Below, one piece after another: positions 7,762 through 16,598 of a stretch of DNA of 64,000 nt (positions are counted from its first letter, which is position 1; every line of letters starts with the position of its first letter). The stretch comes from Nocardioides sp. YIM 152315 (lineage in GTDB: Bacteria > Actinomycetota > Actinomycetes > Propionibacteriales > Nocardioidaceae). The translations under genes and the position numbers were made by a program. Where the stretch lies: NCBI RefSeq assembly GCF_029210375.1, contig NZ_JARGER010000038.1, positions 332,557-396,556 on the forward strand, read 5' to 3'. The notes beneath the pieces were generated by a model. It did no database searches. It saw only the letters and a program-made list of their open reading frames with translations, and was not told where the DNA came from.

Positions 7762-9313
7762 GGGCGTCCACCCTAAGGCGTCGTCGCAGCACGTTCTTCT
7801 GGATCTTGCCGGTCGAGGTCTTCGGCAGCTCGACGAGCTCGATGCGCCGGGGCACCTTGAACCCGGCGATCCGCTCGCGCAGGAACGCCCGCAGCTCGTC
7901 GACGTCGACGTCCGCACCCTCGCGCAGCGTGACGAACGCGACCGGCACCTCGCCCCACTTCTCGTCGGGGGCGCCGACCACCGCGCACTCCAGCACCGCG
8001 GGGTGCTCGTCGAGGGCGCGCTCGACCTCGACCGAGGCGACGTTCTCGCCGCCCGAGATGATCACGTCCTTGCGCCGGTCGCGGATCTCGACGTACCCGT
8101 CCGGGTGCCGGACCGCGAGGTCGCCGGTGAGGAAGCAGCCGCTGCGGGTGACGGCGGCCGTCGCCTCGTCGTCGCGGTAGTAGCCGAGCATCACGTCGTT
8201 GCCGCGGGCGGCGAGCTCGCCGATCGTCTCGCCGTCGGCGGGTACGTCGTGGCCGTCGGCGTCGAGCACGCGCAGCGGCCGGGCGACGATGTTGCCGATG
8301 CCCTGGCGGGCGCGCAGCCGGTCGCGCTCGTCGGTGTCGAGGTCGTCCCACTCGGGCTGCCACTCGTTGATGGCGATCGGCCCGAACGTCTCGGTCAGCC
8401 CGTAGAGATGGGTGACGTCGAGGCCGAGCGGACCGAGCCGGCCGATCAGCGCCGGCGACGGTGGTGCGCCGCCGACGTCGACGTGCACGCGCTGCGCCAG
8501 CGGCCCGGCCGCGGAGTCGGCCGCGGGGTCGGTCGCGATCATCGCGAGCACGGTCGGCGCGCCGCTGAAGTGCGTGACGCCCTCCTCGCGCAGCAGCCGC
8601 CAGATCTCGCCGGCCTCGACGGCGCGCAGGCACAGGTGGGTGCCACCGGCGGCGGTGACGGCCCACGTGAAGCACCAGCCGTTGCAGTGGAACATCGGCA
8701 GCGTCCACAGGTAGCGCGCTCCGGGACCGAGCCGCGCGTGGTAGGCCATCGCGACCGCCTGGAGGTAGGCGCCGCGGTGGTGGTACATCACGCCCTTCGG
8801 GCGTCCGGTCGTGCCCGACGTGTAGTTGAGGGCGATCAGGTCGCGCTCGTCCACGTCCGCACGGTCGACCGGGTCGGCCGGCGCGGCGTCGAGCCACGCG
8901 TCGTACTCCTCCTCGACCACGAGGTCGATCCCGAGCCCGTCGGCCAGCGCCCGTGCCTGCTCGGCGAGCTCTCGGGTGGCGACGAGCAGCCGGGCGCCGG
9001 AGTGCTCGACCACGTAGCGCATCTCGTCGTGGCTGAGCCGGATGTTCACCGAGACCAGCACGGCTCCCCGGGCCGGTACGCCGTGGTGCAGCTCGAGCAT
9101 CACGTGGCTGTTGGCGCACAACGCCGCCACCCGGTCGCCGGGCTCCACGCCCGCGGCGGCGAGCGCGCTGACGAGACGGGCGCAGCGGTCGGCGAGCTCG
9201 GCGTAGGTCAGCCGCAGGTCACCGTCGACGACGGCGAGGCGCTCGGCGAACACCGCGGCCGAGCGGTCCAGGAACGAGGCGGGAGTGAGCGGCGCGAAGG
9301 TGAAGGCGCTCAT
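7727..9313 (-). CDS. AMP-forming acyl-CoA ligase (AlkK/FadD-like)
   Basis: A 528-residue complete class I adenylate-forming enzyme. Visible motifs are LNYTSGTTGRPKGVMYHHRG (about residue 170), GAPPSPALIGRLG, YGLTETFGP (about 300), the hinge motif GYVEIRDRRKDVIISGGENV (about 415-430) and the C-terminal catalytic lysine region KTSTGKIQKN (about 505). The layout is that of medium-chain fatty-acyl-CoA ligases such as AlkK. It starts 7 bases downstream of the purA stop and overlaps purD by 35 bases, so it sits inside a purine gene run without an obvious pathway link. Substrate is not determinable. Confidence 0.93.
   Translation of the reverse strand: MSAFTFAPLTPASFLDRSAAVFAERLAVVDGDLRLTYAELADRCARLVSALAAAGVEPGDRVAALCANSHVMLELHHGVPARGAVLVSVNIRLSHDEMRYVVEHSGARLLVATRELAEQARALADGLGIDLVVEEEYDAWLDAAPADPVDRADVDERDLIALNYTSGTTGRPKGVMYHHRGAYLQAVAMAYHARLGPGARYLWTLPMFHCNGWCFTWAVTAAGGTHLCLRAVEAGEIWRLLREEGVTHFSGAPTVLAMIATDPAADSAAGPLAQRVHVDVGGAPPSPALIGRLGPLGLDVTHLYGLTETFGPIAINEWQPEWDDLDTDERDRLRARQGIGNIVARPLRVLDADGHDVPADGETIGELAARGNDVMLGYYRDDEATAAVTRSGCFLTGDLAVRHPDGYVEIRDRRKDVIISGGENVASVEVERALDEHPAVLECAVVGAPDEKWGEVPVAFVTLREGADVDVDELRAFLRERIAGFKVPRRIELVELPKTSTGKIQKNVLRRRLRVDAREDTGDRHRRT
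7770..7775 (-). promoter_or_regulatory. -10 element of purD inside the upstream gene
   Basis: TAGGGT on the minus strand, 8 bases before the GTG of purD and within the coding sequence of the acyl-CoA ligase. It suggests purD is also transcribed independently of that gene. Confidence 0.5.
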
Positions 9314-9320
9314 GCGCGGC

Positions 9321-10604
9321 TCAGATCAGCTCGTGCCGCACCACGGTCGCGGCGCGCGACGGGCCGACGCCGACCGCCGAGATGCGGGCGCCGGACATCG
9401 CCTCGACCGCCTCGACGTAGCGCTGCGCGTTGGCCGGCAGGTCCTCGAAGGTGCGGGCGCCGGAGATGTCCTCCCACCAGCCGTCGAGGTGCTCGTAGAT
9501 CGGGACGGCGTGGTGGAAGTCGCTCTGGTTGACCGGCATCTCGTCGTGGCGGGTGCCGTCGACGTCGTACGCGACGCAGACCGGCACCCGCTCGAGGCCG
9601 GTGAGCACGTCGAGCTTGGTGAGCACGAAGTCGGTGACGCCGTTGACGCGCGCGGCGTAGCGGGCGATGACCGCGTCGTACCAGCCGCAGCGGCGCGGTC
9701 GGCCGGTGGTGGTGCCGTACTCCGCGCCGACCTTGCGCAGGTGCTCGCCCGCGTCGTCGTGGAGCTCGGTCGGGAACGGGCCCTCGCCGACCCGCGTGGT
9801 GTAGGCCTTGACGATCCCGATGACCTGCCCGAGTCGCGTCGGCGGGATGCCGGAGCCCGTGCACGCGCCGCCGGAGGTCGCCGACGACGACGTCACGAAC
9901 GGGTAGGTCCCGTGGTCGACGTCGAGCAGCGTCGCCTGGCCGGCCTCGAGGAGCACTGTCTCGCCGCGGTCGAGCGCCTGGTTGAGCAGCAGCCCGGTGT
10001 CGCAGACCATCGGCGCGAGCCGGTCGGCGAAGGCCAGCAGCTCGTCGACGGTCTCGTCGACGGTGGCCGGACGACGGTTGTAGATCTTGGTCAGCACCTG
10101 GGCCTTGAGGTCGAGGACGCCCTCGACCTTCTGCCGCAGGATCTTCTCGTCGAAGATGTCCTGGATCCGGATGCCGATCCGGTTCATCTTGTCGGCGTAC
10201 GTCGGGCCGATGCCGCGCCCCGTCGTACCGATCCGGCGCGAGCCGAGGAACCGCTCGGTCACCTTGTCGAGGGTGCGGTTGTAGTCGGCGATGACGTGCG
10301 CGTTGGCGCTCACGCGCAGGCGACCGGTGTCGACGCCGCGGGCCTCGAGGTCCTCGAGCTCGTGGAAGAGCACGGCGAGGTCGACGACGACGCCGTTGCC
10401 GATGACCGGCGTGCAGCCCGGCGTGAGGATGCCGCTGGGCAGCAGGTGCAGTGCGTACTTCTCGTCGCCGACGACCACCGTGTGACCGGCGTTGTTGCCC
10501 CCGTTGAACTTCACGACGTAGTCGACGCGGCTGCCGAGGAGGTCGGTGGCCTTGCCCTTCCCCTCGTCGCCCCACTGGGCTCCGATGATGGCGATCGCCG
10601 GCAT
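9321..10604 (-). CDS. purA: adenylosuccinate synthetase
   Basis: PurA uses GTP to join IMP and aspartate, giving adenylosuccinate on the way to AMP. The 427-residue product begins [20 protein letters not shown], which contains the GDEGKGK GTP-binding loop, followed by [13 protein letters not shown] and the conserved [14 protein letters not shown] near residue 130. Length and start match the family. A hairpin (10642-10667) lies in its 5' leader, 38 bases upstream of the ATG. It is divergent from the lipid kinase gene. With purB, purD and purC it makes this region rich in purine genes, although they are not one operon. Confidence 0.97.
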   Translation of the reverse strand: MPAIAIIGAQWGDEGKGKATDLLGSRVDYVVKFNGGNNAGHTVVVGDEKYALHLLPSGILTPGCTPVIGNGVVVDLAVLFHELEDLEARGVDTGRLRVSANAHVIADYNRTLDKVTERFLGSRRIGTTGRGIGPTYADKMNRIGIRIQDIFDEKILRQKVEGVLDLKAQVLTKIYNRRPATVDETVDELLAFADRLAPMVCDTGLLLNQALDRGETVLLEAGQATLLDVDHGTYPFVTSSSATSGGACTGSGIPPTRLGQVIGIVKAYTTRVGEGPFPTELHDDAGEHLRKVGAEYGTTTGRPRRCGWYDAVIARYAARVNGVTDFVLTKLDVLTGLERVPVCVAYDVDGTRHDEMPVNQSDFHHAVPIYEHLDGWWEDISGARTFEDLPANAQRYVEAVEAMSGARISAVGVGPSRAATVVRHELI

Positions 10605-10641
10605 GCACTGCTCCCTCTGGGAATCCCTCTGGAAACGAAGC

Positions 10642-10667
10642 AGCTCCGGCACAAGTGCACCGGAGCT
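10642..10667 (-). promoter_or_regulatory. hairpin in the purA 5' leader
   Basis: An 8-base perfect stem, AGCTCCGG with CCGGAGCT, around a 10-base loop, lies between the purA start and its likely promoter. A TAGCGT hexamer reading toward purA at 10679-10684 may be the -10 element. The hairpin might affect leader stability; no known riboswitch core is recognised. Confidence 0.45.
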
Positions 10668-10717
10668 CTTGCGGCCACACGCTACCAAAGGGTGGTTTGG
10701 CGACCTGTGTCGTCGGC

Positions 10718-10723
10718 TAGGGT
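10718..10723 (+). promoter_or_regulatory. -10 element of the lipid kinase gene (leaderless)
   Basis: TAGGGT, 7 bases before the GTG at 10731. Confidence 0.55.
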
Positions 10724-10730
10724 CCGCGGA

Positions 10731-11642
10731 GTGGACCCGCTGCTCGTGATCACGAACGCCGCGGCCGGCACCTCGGACGAGGAGCGACTGGCGGCGGCGC
10801 TCGCCGTGCTCCGCGAGAAGGCGTCGGTCGAGGTCGCCTCGACGAGCAACCCCGGCGAGCTCGACGGCGTGCTGCACCGGGCCGGGTCGCGCCGCATCGT
10901 CGTGGCGGGCGGCGACGGGAGCCTGCACGCCGTCGTCGCCGCGCTGCACCGGCGTCGCGAGCTCAAGGACGCCGTGCTCGGGCTGATCCCGCTCGGGACG
11001 GGCAACGACTTCGCCCGGGGCACCGACGTCCCGCTCGACCCGGAGGAGGCCGCGCGCGTGGTGCTCGACGGCACGCCGCGGCCCATGGACCTGGTGGTCG
11101 ACGAGGTCGGCGAGGTCGTCGTCAACAGCGTGCACGTCGGCGCGGGCGCCGAGGCCAGCCGACGGGGCGCGGGCTGGAAGGAGCGGCTCGGCGCGGTCGG
11201 CGTCGGCCGCGTCAACCTCGGGAGGCTCGGCTACCCGATCGGCGCCGCGATGACCGCGATCGACCCGCCCACCGTGCGACTGCGCGTCGAGGTCGACGGC
11301 GAGCCGGTGTGCGACGTCGACGAACCGGTGCTGCAGGTGGCGGTCGGCAACGGCCCGTCGGTCGGCGGCGGCACCCACCTGACCCCCGAGGCCGACCCGC
11401 ACGACGGCAGGCTGGACGTGATGGTCTCCCGCTCGACGGGCCCGTTGGCGCGCGTCCTGTACGGGCTGCGGCTCGGGTTCGCGACCCACCACCACCGCGA
11501 CGACGTGACCTACCTGCGGGGCGAACGGGTCACGGTCGCCGGCGGCCCGTTCTGGTGCAGCGGGGACGGCGAGGTCTACGGACCGGAGCGGCAACGCTCG
11601 TGGCGCGTCGAGACCGCGGCGTACCACCTCCTGCTGCCCTGA
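10731..11642 (+). CDS. diacylglycerol kinase catalytic-domain lipid kinase
   Basis: A 303-residue DagK/YegS-type enzyme expected to phosphorylate diacylglycerol or a related lipid with ATP at the membrane. The nucleotide-binding motif [16 protein letters not shown] is at about residues 56-71, followed by [14 protein letters not shown] at about 84-97. The C-terminal half ([21 protein letters not shown]) matches the family's second domain. The GTG start at 10731 ([13 protein letters not shown]) fits the family start and the upstream hexamer. An internal-repeat element follows the stop. Confidence 0.93.
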   Translation: MDPLLVITNAAAGTSDEERLAAALAVLREKASVEVASTSNPGELDGVLHRAGSRRIVVAGGDGSLHAVVAALHRRRELKDAVLGLIPLGTGNDFARGTDVPLDPEEAARVVLDGTPRPMDLVVDEVGEVVVNSVHVGAGAEASRRGAGWKERLGAVGVGRVNLGRLGYPIGAAMTAIDPPTVRLRVEVDGEPVCDVDEPVLQVAVGNGPSVGGGTHLTPEADPHDGRLDVMVSRSTGPLARVLYGLRLGFATHHHRDDVTYLRGERVTVAGGPFWCSGDGEVYGPERQRSWRVETAAYHLLLP

Positions 11643-11648
11643 CGCCCG

Positions 11649-11741
11649 GGTGGTTTCGAGACGGGACTCCGTCCCTCCTCAACCACCGCGGCCCGGTTTC
11701 GGTGGTTGAGGACGGCGCGAAGCGCCTGTCTCGAAACCACC
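11649..11741. repeat. palindromic repeat with GGTGGTTTCGAGAC ends
   Basis: The outer arms are GGTGGTTTCGAGAC (11649-11662) and its inverted copy (11728-11741). An inner pair, CCTCAACCACC and GGTGGTTGAGG, lies around 11677-11711. The element separates two convergent genes. The same two modules (CCTCAACCACC and GGTGGTTTCGAG) recur at 63906-63967, so this is a dispersed REP-like family in the genome. Confidence 0.85.
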
Positions 11742-11761
11742 GTTGTTGATCGGGGGAAGAC

Positions 11762-12742
11762 CTAGACCCAGCCCCGCCGGGCGGCCTCGACGCCGGCCTG
11801 GAAGCGGGAGTCGGCGCCGAGCTCGGTCATCAGCCCGGCAACCCGGCGCCGCACCGTGCGCAGGCTGATGCCGAGCTTGCGCGCGATCTGCTCGTCGTGC
11901 GCGCCGGCGGCGAGCTGCTCGAGCAGGAACCGGCGCAGGTCGACCAGTGGCTCGACGCCGCCGAGCGTCGGCACCGCGGCCCGGCCCCAGAGCTCGTCGA
12001 ACCACGTCCGCAGTGCCTCGACCACGCCGCGCTGCTGCACGATCGACAGCGGCAGGTCGGCCAGGCCGAGCGGCTCCGGGACCACCGCGTGGGAGTCGCC
12101 GACGACGAGCAGCCGGGTCGGGAGCTCGGGCAGCACCCGGACCTGCTCGCCCGCACGCCGCCGCGCCGCCAGCACATCCGGGGCATCGTGCAGCGCCCGC
12201 ACTGGGTAGATGGCCCGTGAGGCACGCCCGCCGGCGACCGCCTCGGCGACCAGGCCGATCATCCGGTCCTCACGCGGCCCTCGCCACTGGTCGGGCCGCA
12301 GCCAGGCCAGGTCGCCCTGGTTGTCGAGCACCATGCTCCGCACCCGCTCGAACGCGTCACCCCCGACCCAGACCTCGCCCCGGACCGGCTCGGTGCTCGC
12401 GTCGGCACTGATCGACAGCTGCTGCTCGACGGCCAGCACGTCGATCGCCTGGCCGACGCCGGCGAGGAGCCGCTGGGTGCGCCCGGCATGGGCGACCTGC
12501 GCCTCGACGGCGCCGCGCAGCGCCTCGACGGGCGTCAGCACCTGCAGCCGCGCGTCCACCAGCGCGACGATCCCCGCCTCGACGAGGAGCGCGACCTCCT
12601 CGAGCAGCTCCTCGGGACTGCGGAGCATGTCGGCGGCGACCCGGTCGAGCGTCCGACCGGACTGCGGTCGCAGTCGCTGGTAGAGCCGATCCAGCTCGGC
12701 CGGGTAGCCGAGCGCGGTCAGCAGCGTGCCGGATCCGCCCAT
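11762..12742 (-). CDS. helix-turn-helix (LuxR-type) transcriptional regulator
   Basis: A 326-residue regulator. The N-terminus (residues 1-70) resembles a TrmB/winged-helix-like segment, the middle is an effector-like domain with RVLPELPTRLLVVGDSHAVV, and the C-terminus has a LuxR-type HTH (ARKLGISLRTVRRRVAGLM) at about 285-305. This layout is common in actinobacterial orphan regulators with unknown ligands. A TAACAT hexamer lies 6 bases before the ATG. Its upstream region contains two inverted repeats that may be autoregulatory sites. It is divergent from lysS. Confidence 0.85.
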   Translation of the reverse strand: MGGSGTLLTALGYPAELDRLYQRLRPQSGRTLDRVAADMLRSPEELLEEVALLVEAGIVALVDARLQVLTPVEALRGAVEAQVAHAGRTQRLLAGVGQAIDVLAVEQQLSISADASTEPVRGEVWVGGDAFERVRSMVLDNQGDLAWLRPDQWRGPREDRMIGLVAEAVAGGRASRAIYPVRALHDAPDVLAARRRAGEQVRVLPELPTRLLVVGDSHAVVPEPLGLADLPLSIVQQRGVVEALRTWFDELWGRAAVPTLGGVEPLVDLRRFLLEQLAAGAHDEQIARKLGISLRTVRRRVAGLMTELGADSRFQAGVEAARRGWV

Positions 12743-12744
12743 GG

Positions 12745-12785
12745 TGGCATGTTAGTGCCAGCGGCCGCTTGGCGCGGCCTGGCAC
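12745..12785. promoter_or_regulatory. promoter and candidate operator of the LuxR-type regulator
   Basis: The TAACAT hexamer (minus strand, 12749-12754) is 6 bases from the regulator's ATG. It lies between the halves TGGCA and TGCCA (12745-12760). A longer imperfect palindrome, GTGCCAGCGGCCGC with CGCGGCCTGGCAC, spans 12755-12785. The overlap of promoter and palindromes suggests autoregulation. Confidence 0.5.
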
Positions 12786-12826
12786 GGAGGTGTCAGTGCG
12801 AAGATGCCGCCAGGCGCCGCCACGCC

Positions 12827-12979
12827 GCACGACCCACGTCGGGGGATGAGGTCGTGCGCCGGTGCGCGCCGCAGGAGGTGCCGGGACCCCACTGGGCGGT
12901 GGTCCCGGCACTCCTGCGTTTCCGGCCGGACGCGACCGGTAGCGTGGGCCGCCCTACCCCCCGGCCCCACACGCAGGAG
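12827..12979 (+). promoter_or_regulatory. structured region upstream of lysS with possible Shine-Dalgarno sequestration
   Basis: Hairpin 1: GCACGACC (12827-12834) pairs with GGTCGTGC (12850-12857). Hairpin 2: an 18-base left strand (12871-12888) pairs with 12901-12917 with one bulged base, around a 12-base loop. The right strand ends with CTCCTGCGT (12911-12919), which is the exact complement of ACGCAGGAG (12971-12979), the lysS Shine-Dalgarno region. The two pairings exclude each other, as in translational riboregulators. The segment TGGTCCC (12900-12906) resembles the T-box bulge TGGNACC, with one mismatch. A competing reading is that TAGCGT at 12940-12945 is the -10 element, in which case the hairpins would not be transcribed with lysS. 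Confidence 0.4.
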
Positions 12980-12987
12980 CACCACCG

Positions 12988-14670
12988 ATGGCACGAGGCG
13001 CGCAGTCCGGCGAGCCGCACGACTGGGTCACCCGCGCCGCCGACGACGCGATCCGCCACGCCCGCGAGACCGGGGGCGGCGACCGGGTCATCACGTGCGC
13101 CTCCGGGGCCAGTCCGTCCGGCCCGATCCACCTGGGCAACCTGCGCGAGTTCATCACCCCGCACTTCGTCGCCGAGGAGATCCGCCGTCGCGGCACCGCG
13201 GTGCGCCACCTGCACAGCTGGGACGACTTCGACCGCTTCCGCAAGGTCCCCGCCGGGGTCGACCCGGCCTGGGCCGAGCACATCGGCCGCCCGCTCTCCG
13301 CCGTGCCCGACCCGTGGCAGTGCCACGAGTCGTGGGCCGAGCACTTCAAGGCGCCCCTGCGCGCCGCGCTCGCCGAGATGGGCATCGAGATGGAGGAGGT
13401 GTCGCAGACCGAGCAGTACCGGTCCGGCGCCTACACCGAGCAGGTCCTGCACGCGATCCGCCACCGCGACGTCATCGAGGAGGTGCTCGGCAAGCACCGC
13501 ACCAAGAAGGCCGAGGCGGTCGAGGACTCCGTCGCCGACGAGGACGACGAGCCGACCGGCGACGGGTCGCTCGCCCGCTTCCCCTACAAGCCCTACTGCC
13601 GCCGGTGCGGGCGCGACACCGTCGAGGTGACGGCATACGACGACGAGACGACCGACCTCTCCTACACCTGCTCGTCGTGCGGCTTCGTCGGCGTGACCAA
13701 CGTGGCGACCCAGCACGAGGGCAAGCTGGTGTGGAAGGTCGACTGGCCGATGCGCTGGGCCCACGAGGGCGTCGACTTCGAGCCCGGCGGCCTCGACCAC
13801 TCGACACCCGGCTCGTCGTACACGGTCGGCAAGGAGCTGGTGAAGCGGGTCTTCGACTTCCGGGCCCCGTCGTACGTCGCCTACGCGTTCGTGGGCTTCG
13901 CGGGCGTGCAGAAGATGTCGTCGTCGGCCGGCGGCGTGCCCACCGCCGCCGACGCGCTGAAGATCCTCGAGGCCCCGATCCTGCGGTGGCTCTACGTGCG
14001 CCGCCAGCCGAAGCAGGCGTTCAACATCGACTTCGGTCCCGAGGTCGTGCGGCTGTACGACGAGTGGGACGCGCTCGGCCGCAAGGCCGACGACGGGTCG
14101 AAGCGCGACGCCCAGGTGCTGGCGTTCGAGCGGGCCTCGGCCACGGCCGCGGCCGGCAGGCTGCCGACTCCGCCGGTGGTCGTGCCCTTCCGGCTCCTCT
14201 CGTCGGTCGCCGACGTCACCGCGGGCAGCGCCGAGCTGATCAGCCGGATCGTCGGCGACGTCGGCCACGCGCACGACTCGGTCGACGACCTCCAGCCCCG
14301 GCTGGGCAGGGCGATGAGCTGGACGACCGAGTTCGTGCCGAGCGAGGACCGCACGACGGTCCGCGAGACACCCGACACTTTGCGGCTCGCGGAGCTGTCG
14401 GAGGACGAGGAGCTCTGGCTGCGCCAGCTGCTCGACCGACTGCCCGACCGGCTGGAGCTCGAGCAGACGACGGCGCTGATCTACGGCGTGCCCAAGCTCG
14501 CCCGGGGTCTCGGCCTCGAGGACGCACCGACCGACCAGGTCAAGCAGGACCAGAAGGACTTCTTCCGGCTCCTCTACAACCTGCTCGTCGACGCCGACCG
14601 CGGCCCGCGCCTGCCGACGCTCTTCCTCGCCCTCGGGCCTGCGAAGGTGCGGGCGCTGCTCACGCCGTGA
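12988..14670 (+). CDS. lysS: lysine--tRNA ligase, class I
   Basis: A 560-residue class I (archaeal-type) LysRS, which charges tRNA-Lys with lysine. The HIGH-like motif is SGPIHLGN at residues 44-51 and the KMSKS motif is KMSSS at about 309. Two Cys pairs (CRRCG near 204 and CSSCG near 228) look like a zinc site in the inserted domain. It is unrelated to the class II LysRS found in most bacteria; several actinobacteria use this form. The start ATG is preceded by the Shine-Dalgarno GCAGGAG. Its last 11 bases overlap the convergent YeiH gene. Confidence 0.96.
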   Translation: MARGAQSGEPHDWVTRAADDAIRHARETGGGDRVITCASGASPSGPIHLGNLREFITPHFVAEEIRRRGTAVRHLHSWDDFDRFRKVPAGVDPAWAEHIGRPLSAVPDPWQCHESWAEHFKAPLRAALAEMGIEMEEVSQTEQYRSGAYTEQVLHAIRHRDVIEEVLGKHRTKKAEAVEDSVADEDDEPTGDGSLARFPYKPYCRRCGRDTVEVTAYDDETTDLSYTCSSCGFVGVTNVATQHEGKLVWKVDWPMRWAHEGVDFEPGGLDHSTPGSSYTVGKELVKRVFDFRAPSYVAYAFVGFAGVQKMSSSAGGVPTAADALKILEAPILRWLYVRRQPKQAFNIDFGPEVVRLYDEWDALGRKADDGSKRDAQVLAFERASATAAAGRLPTPPVVVPFRLLSSVADVTAGSAELISRIVGDVGHAHDSVDDLQPRLGRAMSWTTEFVPSEDRTTVRETPDTLRLAELSEDEELWLRQLLDRLPDRLELEQTTALIYGVPKLARGLGLEDAPTDQVKQDQKDFFRLLYNLLVDADRGPRLPTLFLALGPAKVRALLTP

Positions 14671-15616
14671 GCAGCGCCGCCGGCAGCCCGAGCAGCGCCA
14701 CGAGCACCGTGGCGCACCCCGCGAGGGCGAGCAGCGGCCGTCCGGTCCGCCGGAGCACGGCGGGCTCCAGGCTGCAGCCGAGGGCGAACATCGCCATGGC
14801 GAGCGCCGCCTCCTGCACCGCCGAGGCGACGTCGAGCACCGGCCCGGGAAGGACGTCCCGGACCAGACCGCACGCGACGAACCCGACCAGGAACACCGGC
14901 ACGAGTCGCGGGCGGACCTCGGCAGCACGCCGAGACCGGTAGGAGATCGCGGCGAGCACGGGCGCGAGCATCAGCACCCGGCCGAGCTTGATCGCGACCG
15001 CGACCTGCAGCGCGACGCCGCCGATCAGGCCGCCTGCGACGACCACCTGGCCGACCTCGTGGACCGACGCGCCCGACCAGGCGCCGGCCGCGGTCGGCGG
15101 GAGGCCGAGCGCCATCGCGCCCAGCGGGAGCGCGAGCATGGCGACGCTCCCCCACACGACCACGAGCGAGACGACCGTGGCGACGTCCTCGTCCTTCGAC
15201 CTCCGCACGCCGTCGACCGCGGCGACCGCCGCCGCACCGCAGATCGAGAAGCCGCAGGCGACGAGCAGCGCCCGCTCGGGAGGTACGCCGAGCGGGCGGG
15301 CCAGGGCGAGCGTGCCGGCGATCCCGCCCACGACGACACCTGCGACGACCACCAGCACGGGCCAGCCGAGCGCCAGCAGCTCCGGCAGCACGACCTGCAG
15401 GCCCAGCAGGGCGACGCCCACCCGCAGCACCTGGCGCGACGCGACCCGGAGCCCCGCCCGGCTCGCGCTCGCGACGCCGCCTCGGCTCGCGAGCAGGAGG
15501 CCGAGCAGGATCGCCACGAGCGTCGGGCTCAGCGCCGGCACGACGGCGTGCGTGAGCAGCGCCGCCGAGCCGCCGGCGGCGGCCAGCGCGAGTCCGGGCA
15601 CGAGTCGGGCGACCAT
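14660..15616 (-). CDS. YeiH family (UPF0324) putative sulfate exporter
   Basis: An integral membrane protein of 318 residues with about 9-11 hydrophobic helices. GFSICGAAAVAAV near the middle is the UPF0324 signature. YeiH proteins are described as putative sulfate exporters, but the substrate is not established. I chose the ATG at 15616 (MVARLVPGLALAAAGG) because the preceding 17 residues of the open frame (from a GTG at 15667) are polar and unlike the family. It is divergent from a LysR regulator, the usual partner of yeiH genes. Confidence 0.88.
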   Translation of the reverse strand: MVARLVPGLALAAAGGSAALLTHAVVPALSPTLVAILLGLLLASRGGVASASRAGLRVASRQVLRVGVALLGLQVVLPELLALGWPVLVVVAGVVVGGIAGTLALARPLGVPPERALLVACGFSICGAAAVAAVDGVRRSKDEDVATVVSLVVVWGSVAMLALPLGAMALGLPPTAAGAWSGASVHEVGQVVVAGGLIGGVALQVAVAIKLGRVLMLAPVLAAISYRSRRAAEVRPRLVPVFLVGFVACGLVRDVLPGPVLDVASAVQEAALAMAMFALGCSLEPAVLRRTGRPLLALAGCATVLVALLGLPAALLTA

Positions 15617-15674
15617 GGCTCCAGCCTCGGGCCACGCGGGGCGCGCCGGTAGCCGTCGTTCGGGCACCGACTCA

Positions 15675-15680
15675 TATCAT
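15675..15680 (+). promoter_or_regulatory. -10 element of the YeiH-linked LysR gene
   Basis: TATCAT, 6 bases before the ATG at 15687, in the short divergent region shared with the yeiH gene. Confidence 0.5.
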
Positions 15681-15686
15681 CGACGC

Positions 15687-16598
15687 ATGAGCACGCGACC
15701 GGACCTGACCGCCCTCGACCTGTTGGTCCGGGTCGCGGAGTCGGGATCGCTCGGCGCGGCGGCCCGAGCCGCCGGCATGGCCCAGCCCAACGCCAGCCGC
15801 GCGCTGAGTCGCCTCGAGCGCAGGCTCGGGCTGACACTGCTCGTGCGCACCCCCGCCGGGTCGCGGCTGACCACCGAGGGCGAGGTCGTGGTCGCGTGGG
15901 CCCGGGAGGCGATCACCGCGGTCGACCGGATCAGCATGGGCGCCCGGTCGCTGGCCGAGCAGCGGGCGGCACACCTGACCGTCGCAGCCAGCCTGACGAT
16001 CGCGGAGCACCTCGCGCCGCGATGGCTGGCCCGCTTCCGGCGGAGCCACCCGGACCTCAACGTCAGCCTCGAGGTCGGCAACTCCGTCGAGGTCCTCGAC
16101 CGGGTCGAGCGGGGCGAGGTCGCGCTCGGGTTCGTCGAGTCACCGACGGTCCCGCGCTCGCTGTCGTCGACGGCCGTCGCGCGCGACACACTCGTCGTGG
16201 TCGTCGGGCCGGAGCACCCGTGGGCCCGGCGGCGTACGCCGCTCTCGCCCGGCGACCTGGTCGCCGGCGACCTGGTCCTGCGCGAGGCGGGCTCGGGGAC
16301 GCGCGAGACGCTGGTGCGCGCGCTCGACCGCGCCGGGCTCGCGCTCGGCCCGTCTCGCCTGGAGCTCGCCAGCACGGCCGCCGTGAAGGCGGCCGCGGGC
16401 GAGTCGGCCGCCGTGCTCAGCGAGCTCGCGGTGAAGGCCGAGCTGGCGACCGGCCTGCTGGTCGCCGTCCCCGTCGACGGCCTCGACCTCACCCGCGCCC
16501 TGCGCGCCGTCTGGCTGCCCGGCCGGAGGCCGGCGGGCGCCGCCGCCGACCTGGTGCGGGTGGCGCGGGCTCAGTCCTCGGCGAGCAGCTCGTCGTAG
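15687..16598 (+). CDS. LysR family transcriptional regulator
   Basis: A 303-residue LysR-type regulator. The winged HTH is at residues 1-62 (GSLGAAARAAGMAQPNASRALSRLE), and the effector domain follows with HLTVAASLTIAEHLAPRWL near residue 92. It most likely controls the divergent YeiH transporter; the two starts are 70 bases apart and LysR proteins usually regulate a divergent neighbour. The C-terminus is serine-rich (SSASSSS) and overlaps the convergent DUF3151 gene by 28 bases. Confidence 0.92.
   Translation: MSTRPDLTALDLLVRVAESGSLGAAARAAGMAQPNASRALSRLERRLGLTLLVRTPAGSRLTTEGEVVVAWAREAITAVDRISMGARSLAEQRAAHLTVAASLTIAEHLAPRWLARFRRSHPDLNVSLEVGNSVEVLDRVERGEVALGFVESPTVPRSLSSTAVARDTLVVVVGPEHPWARRRTPLSPGDLVAGDLVLREAGSGTRETLVRALDRAGLALGPSRLELASTAAVKAAAGESAAVLSELAVKAELATGLLVAVPVDGLDLTRALRAVWLPGRRPAGAAADLVRVARAQSSASSSS

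Noticed and set aside
12871..12917. Calling a definite T-box riboswitch before lysS
   Set aside because: The bulge has a mismatch to TGGNACC, no stem I with a recognisable specifier loop could be drawn, and a possible promoter lies downstream. It is reported only as a candidate.
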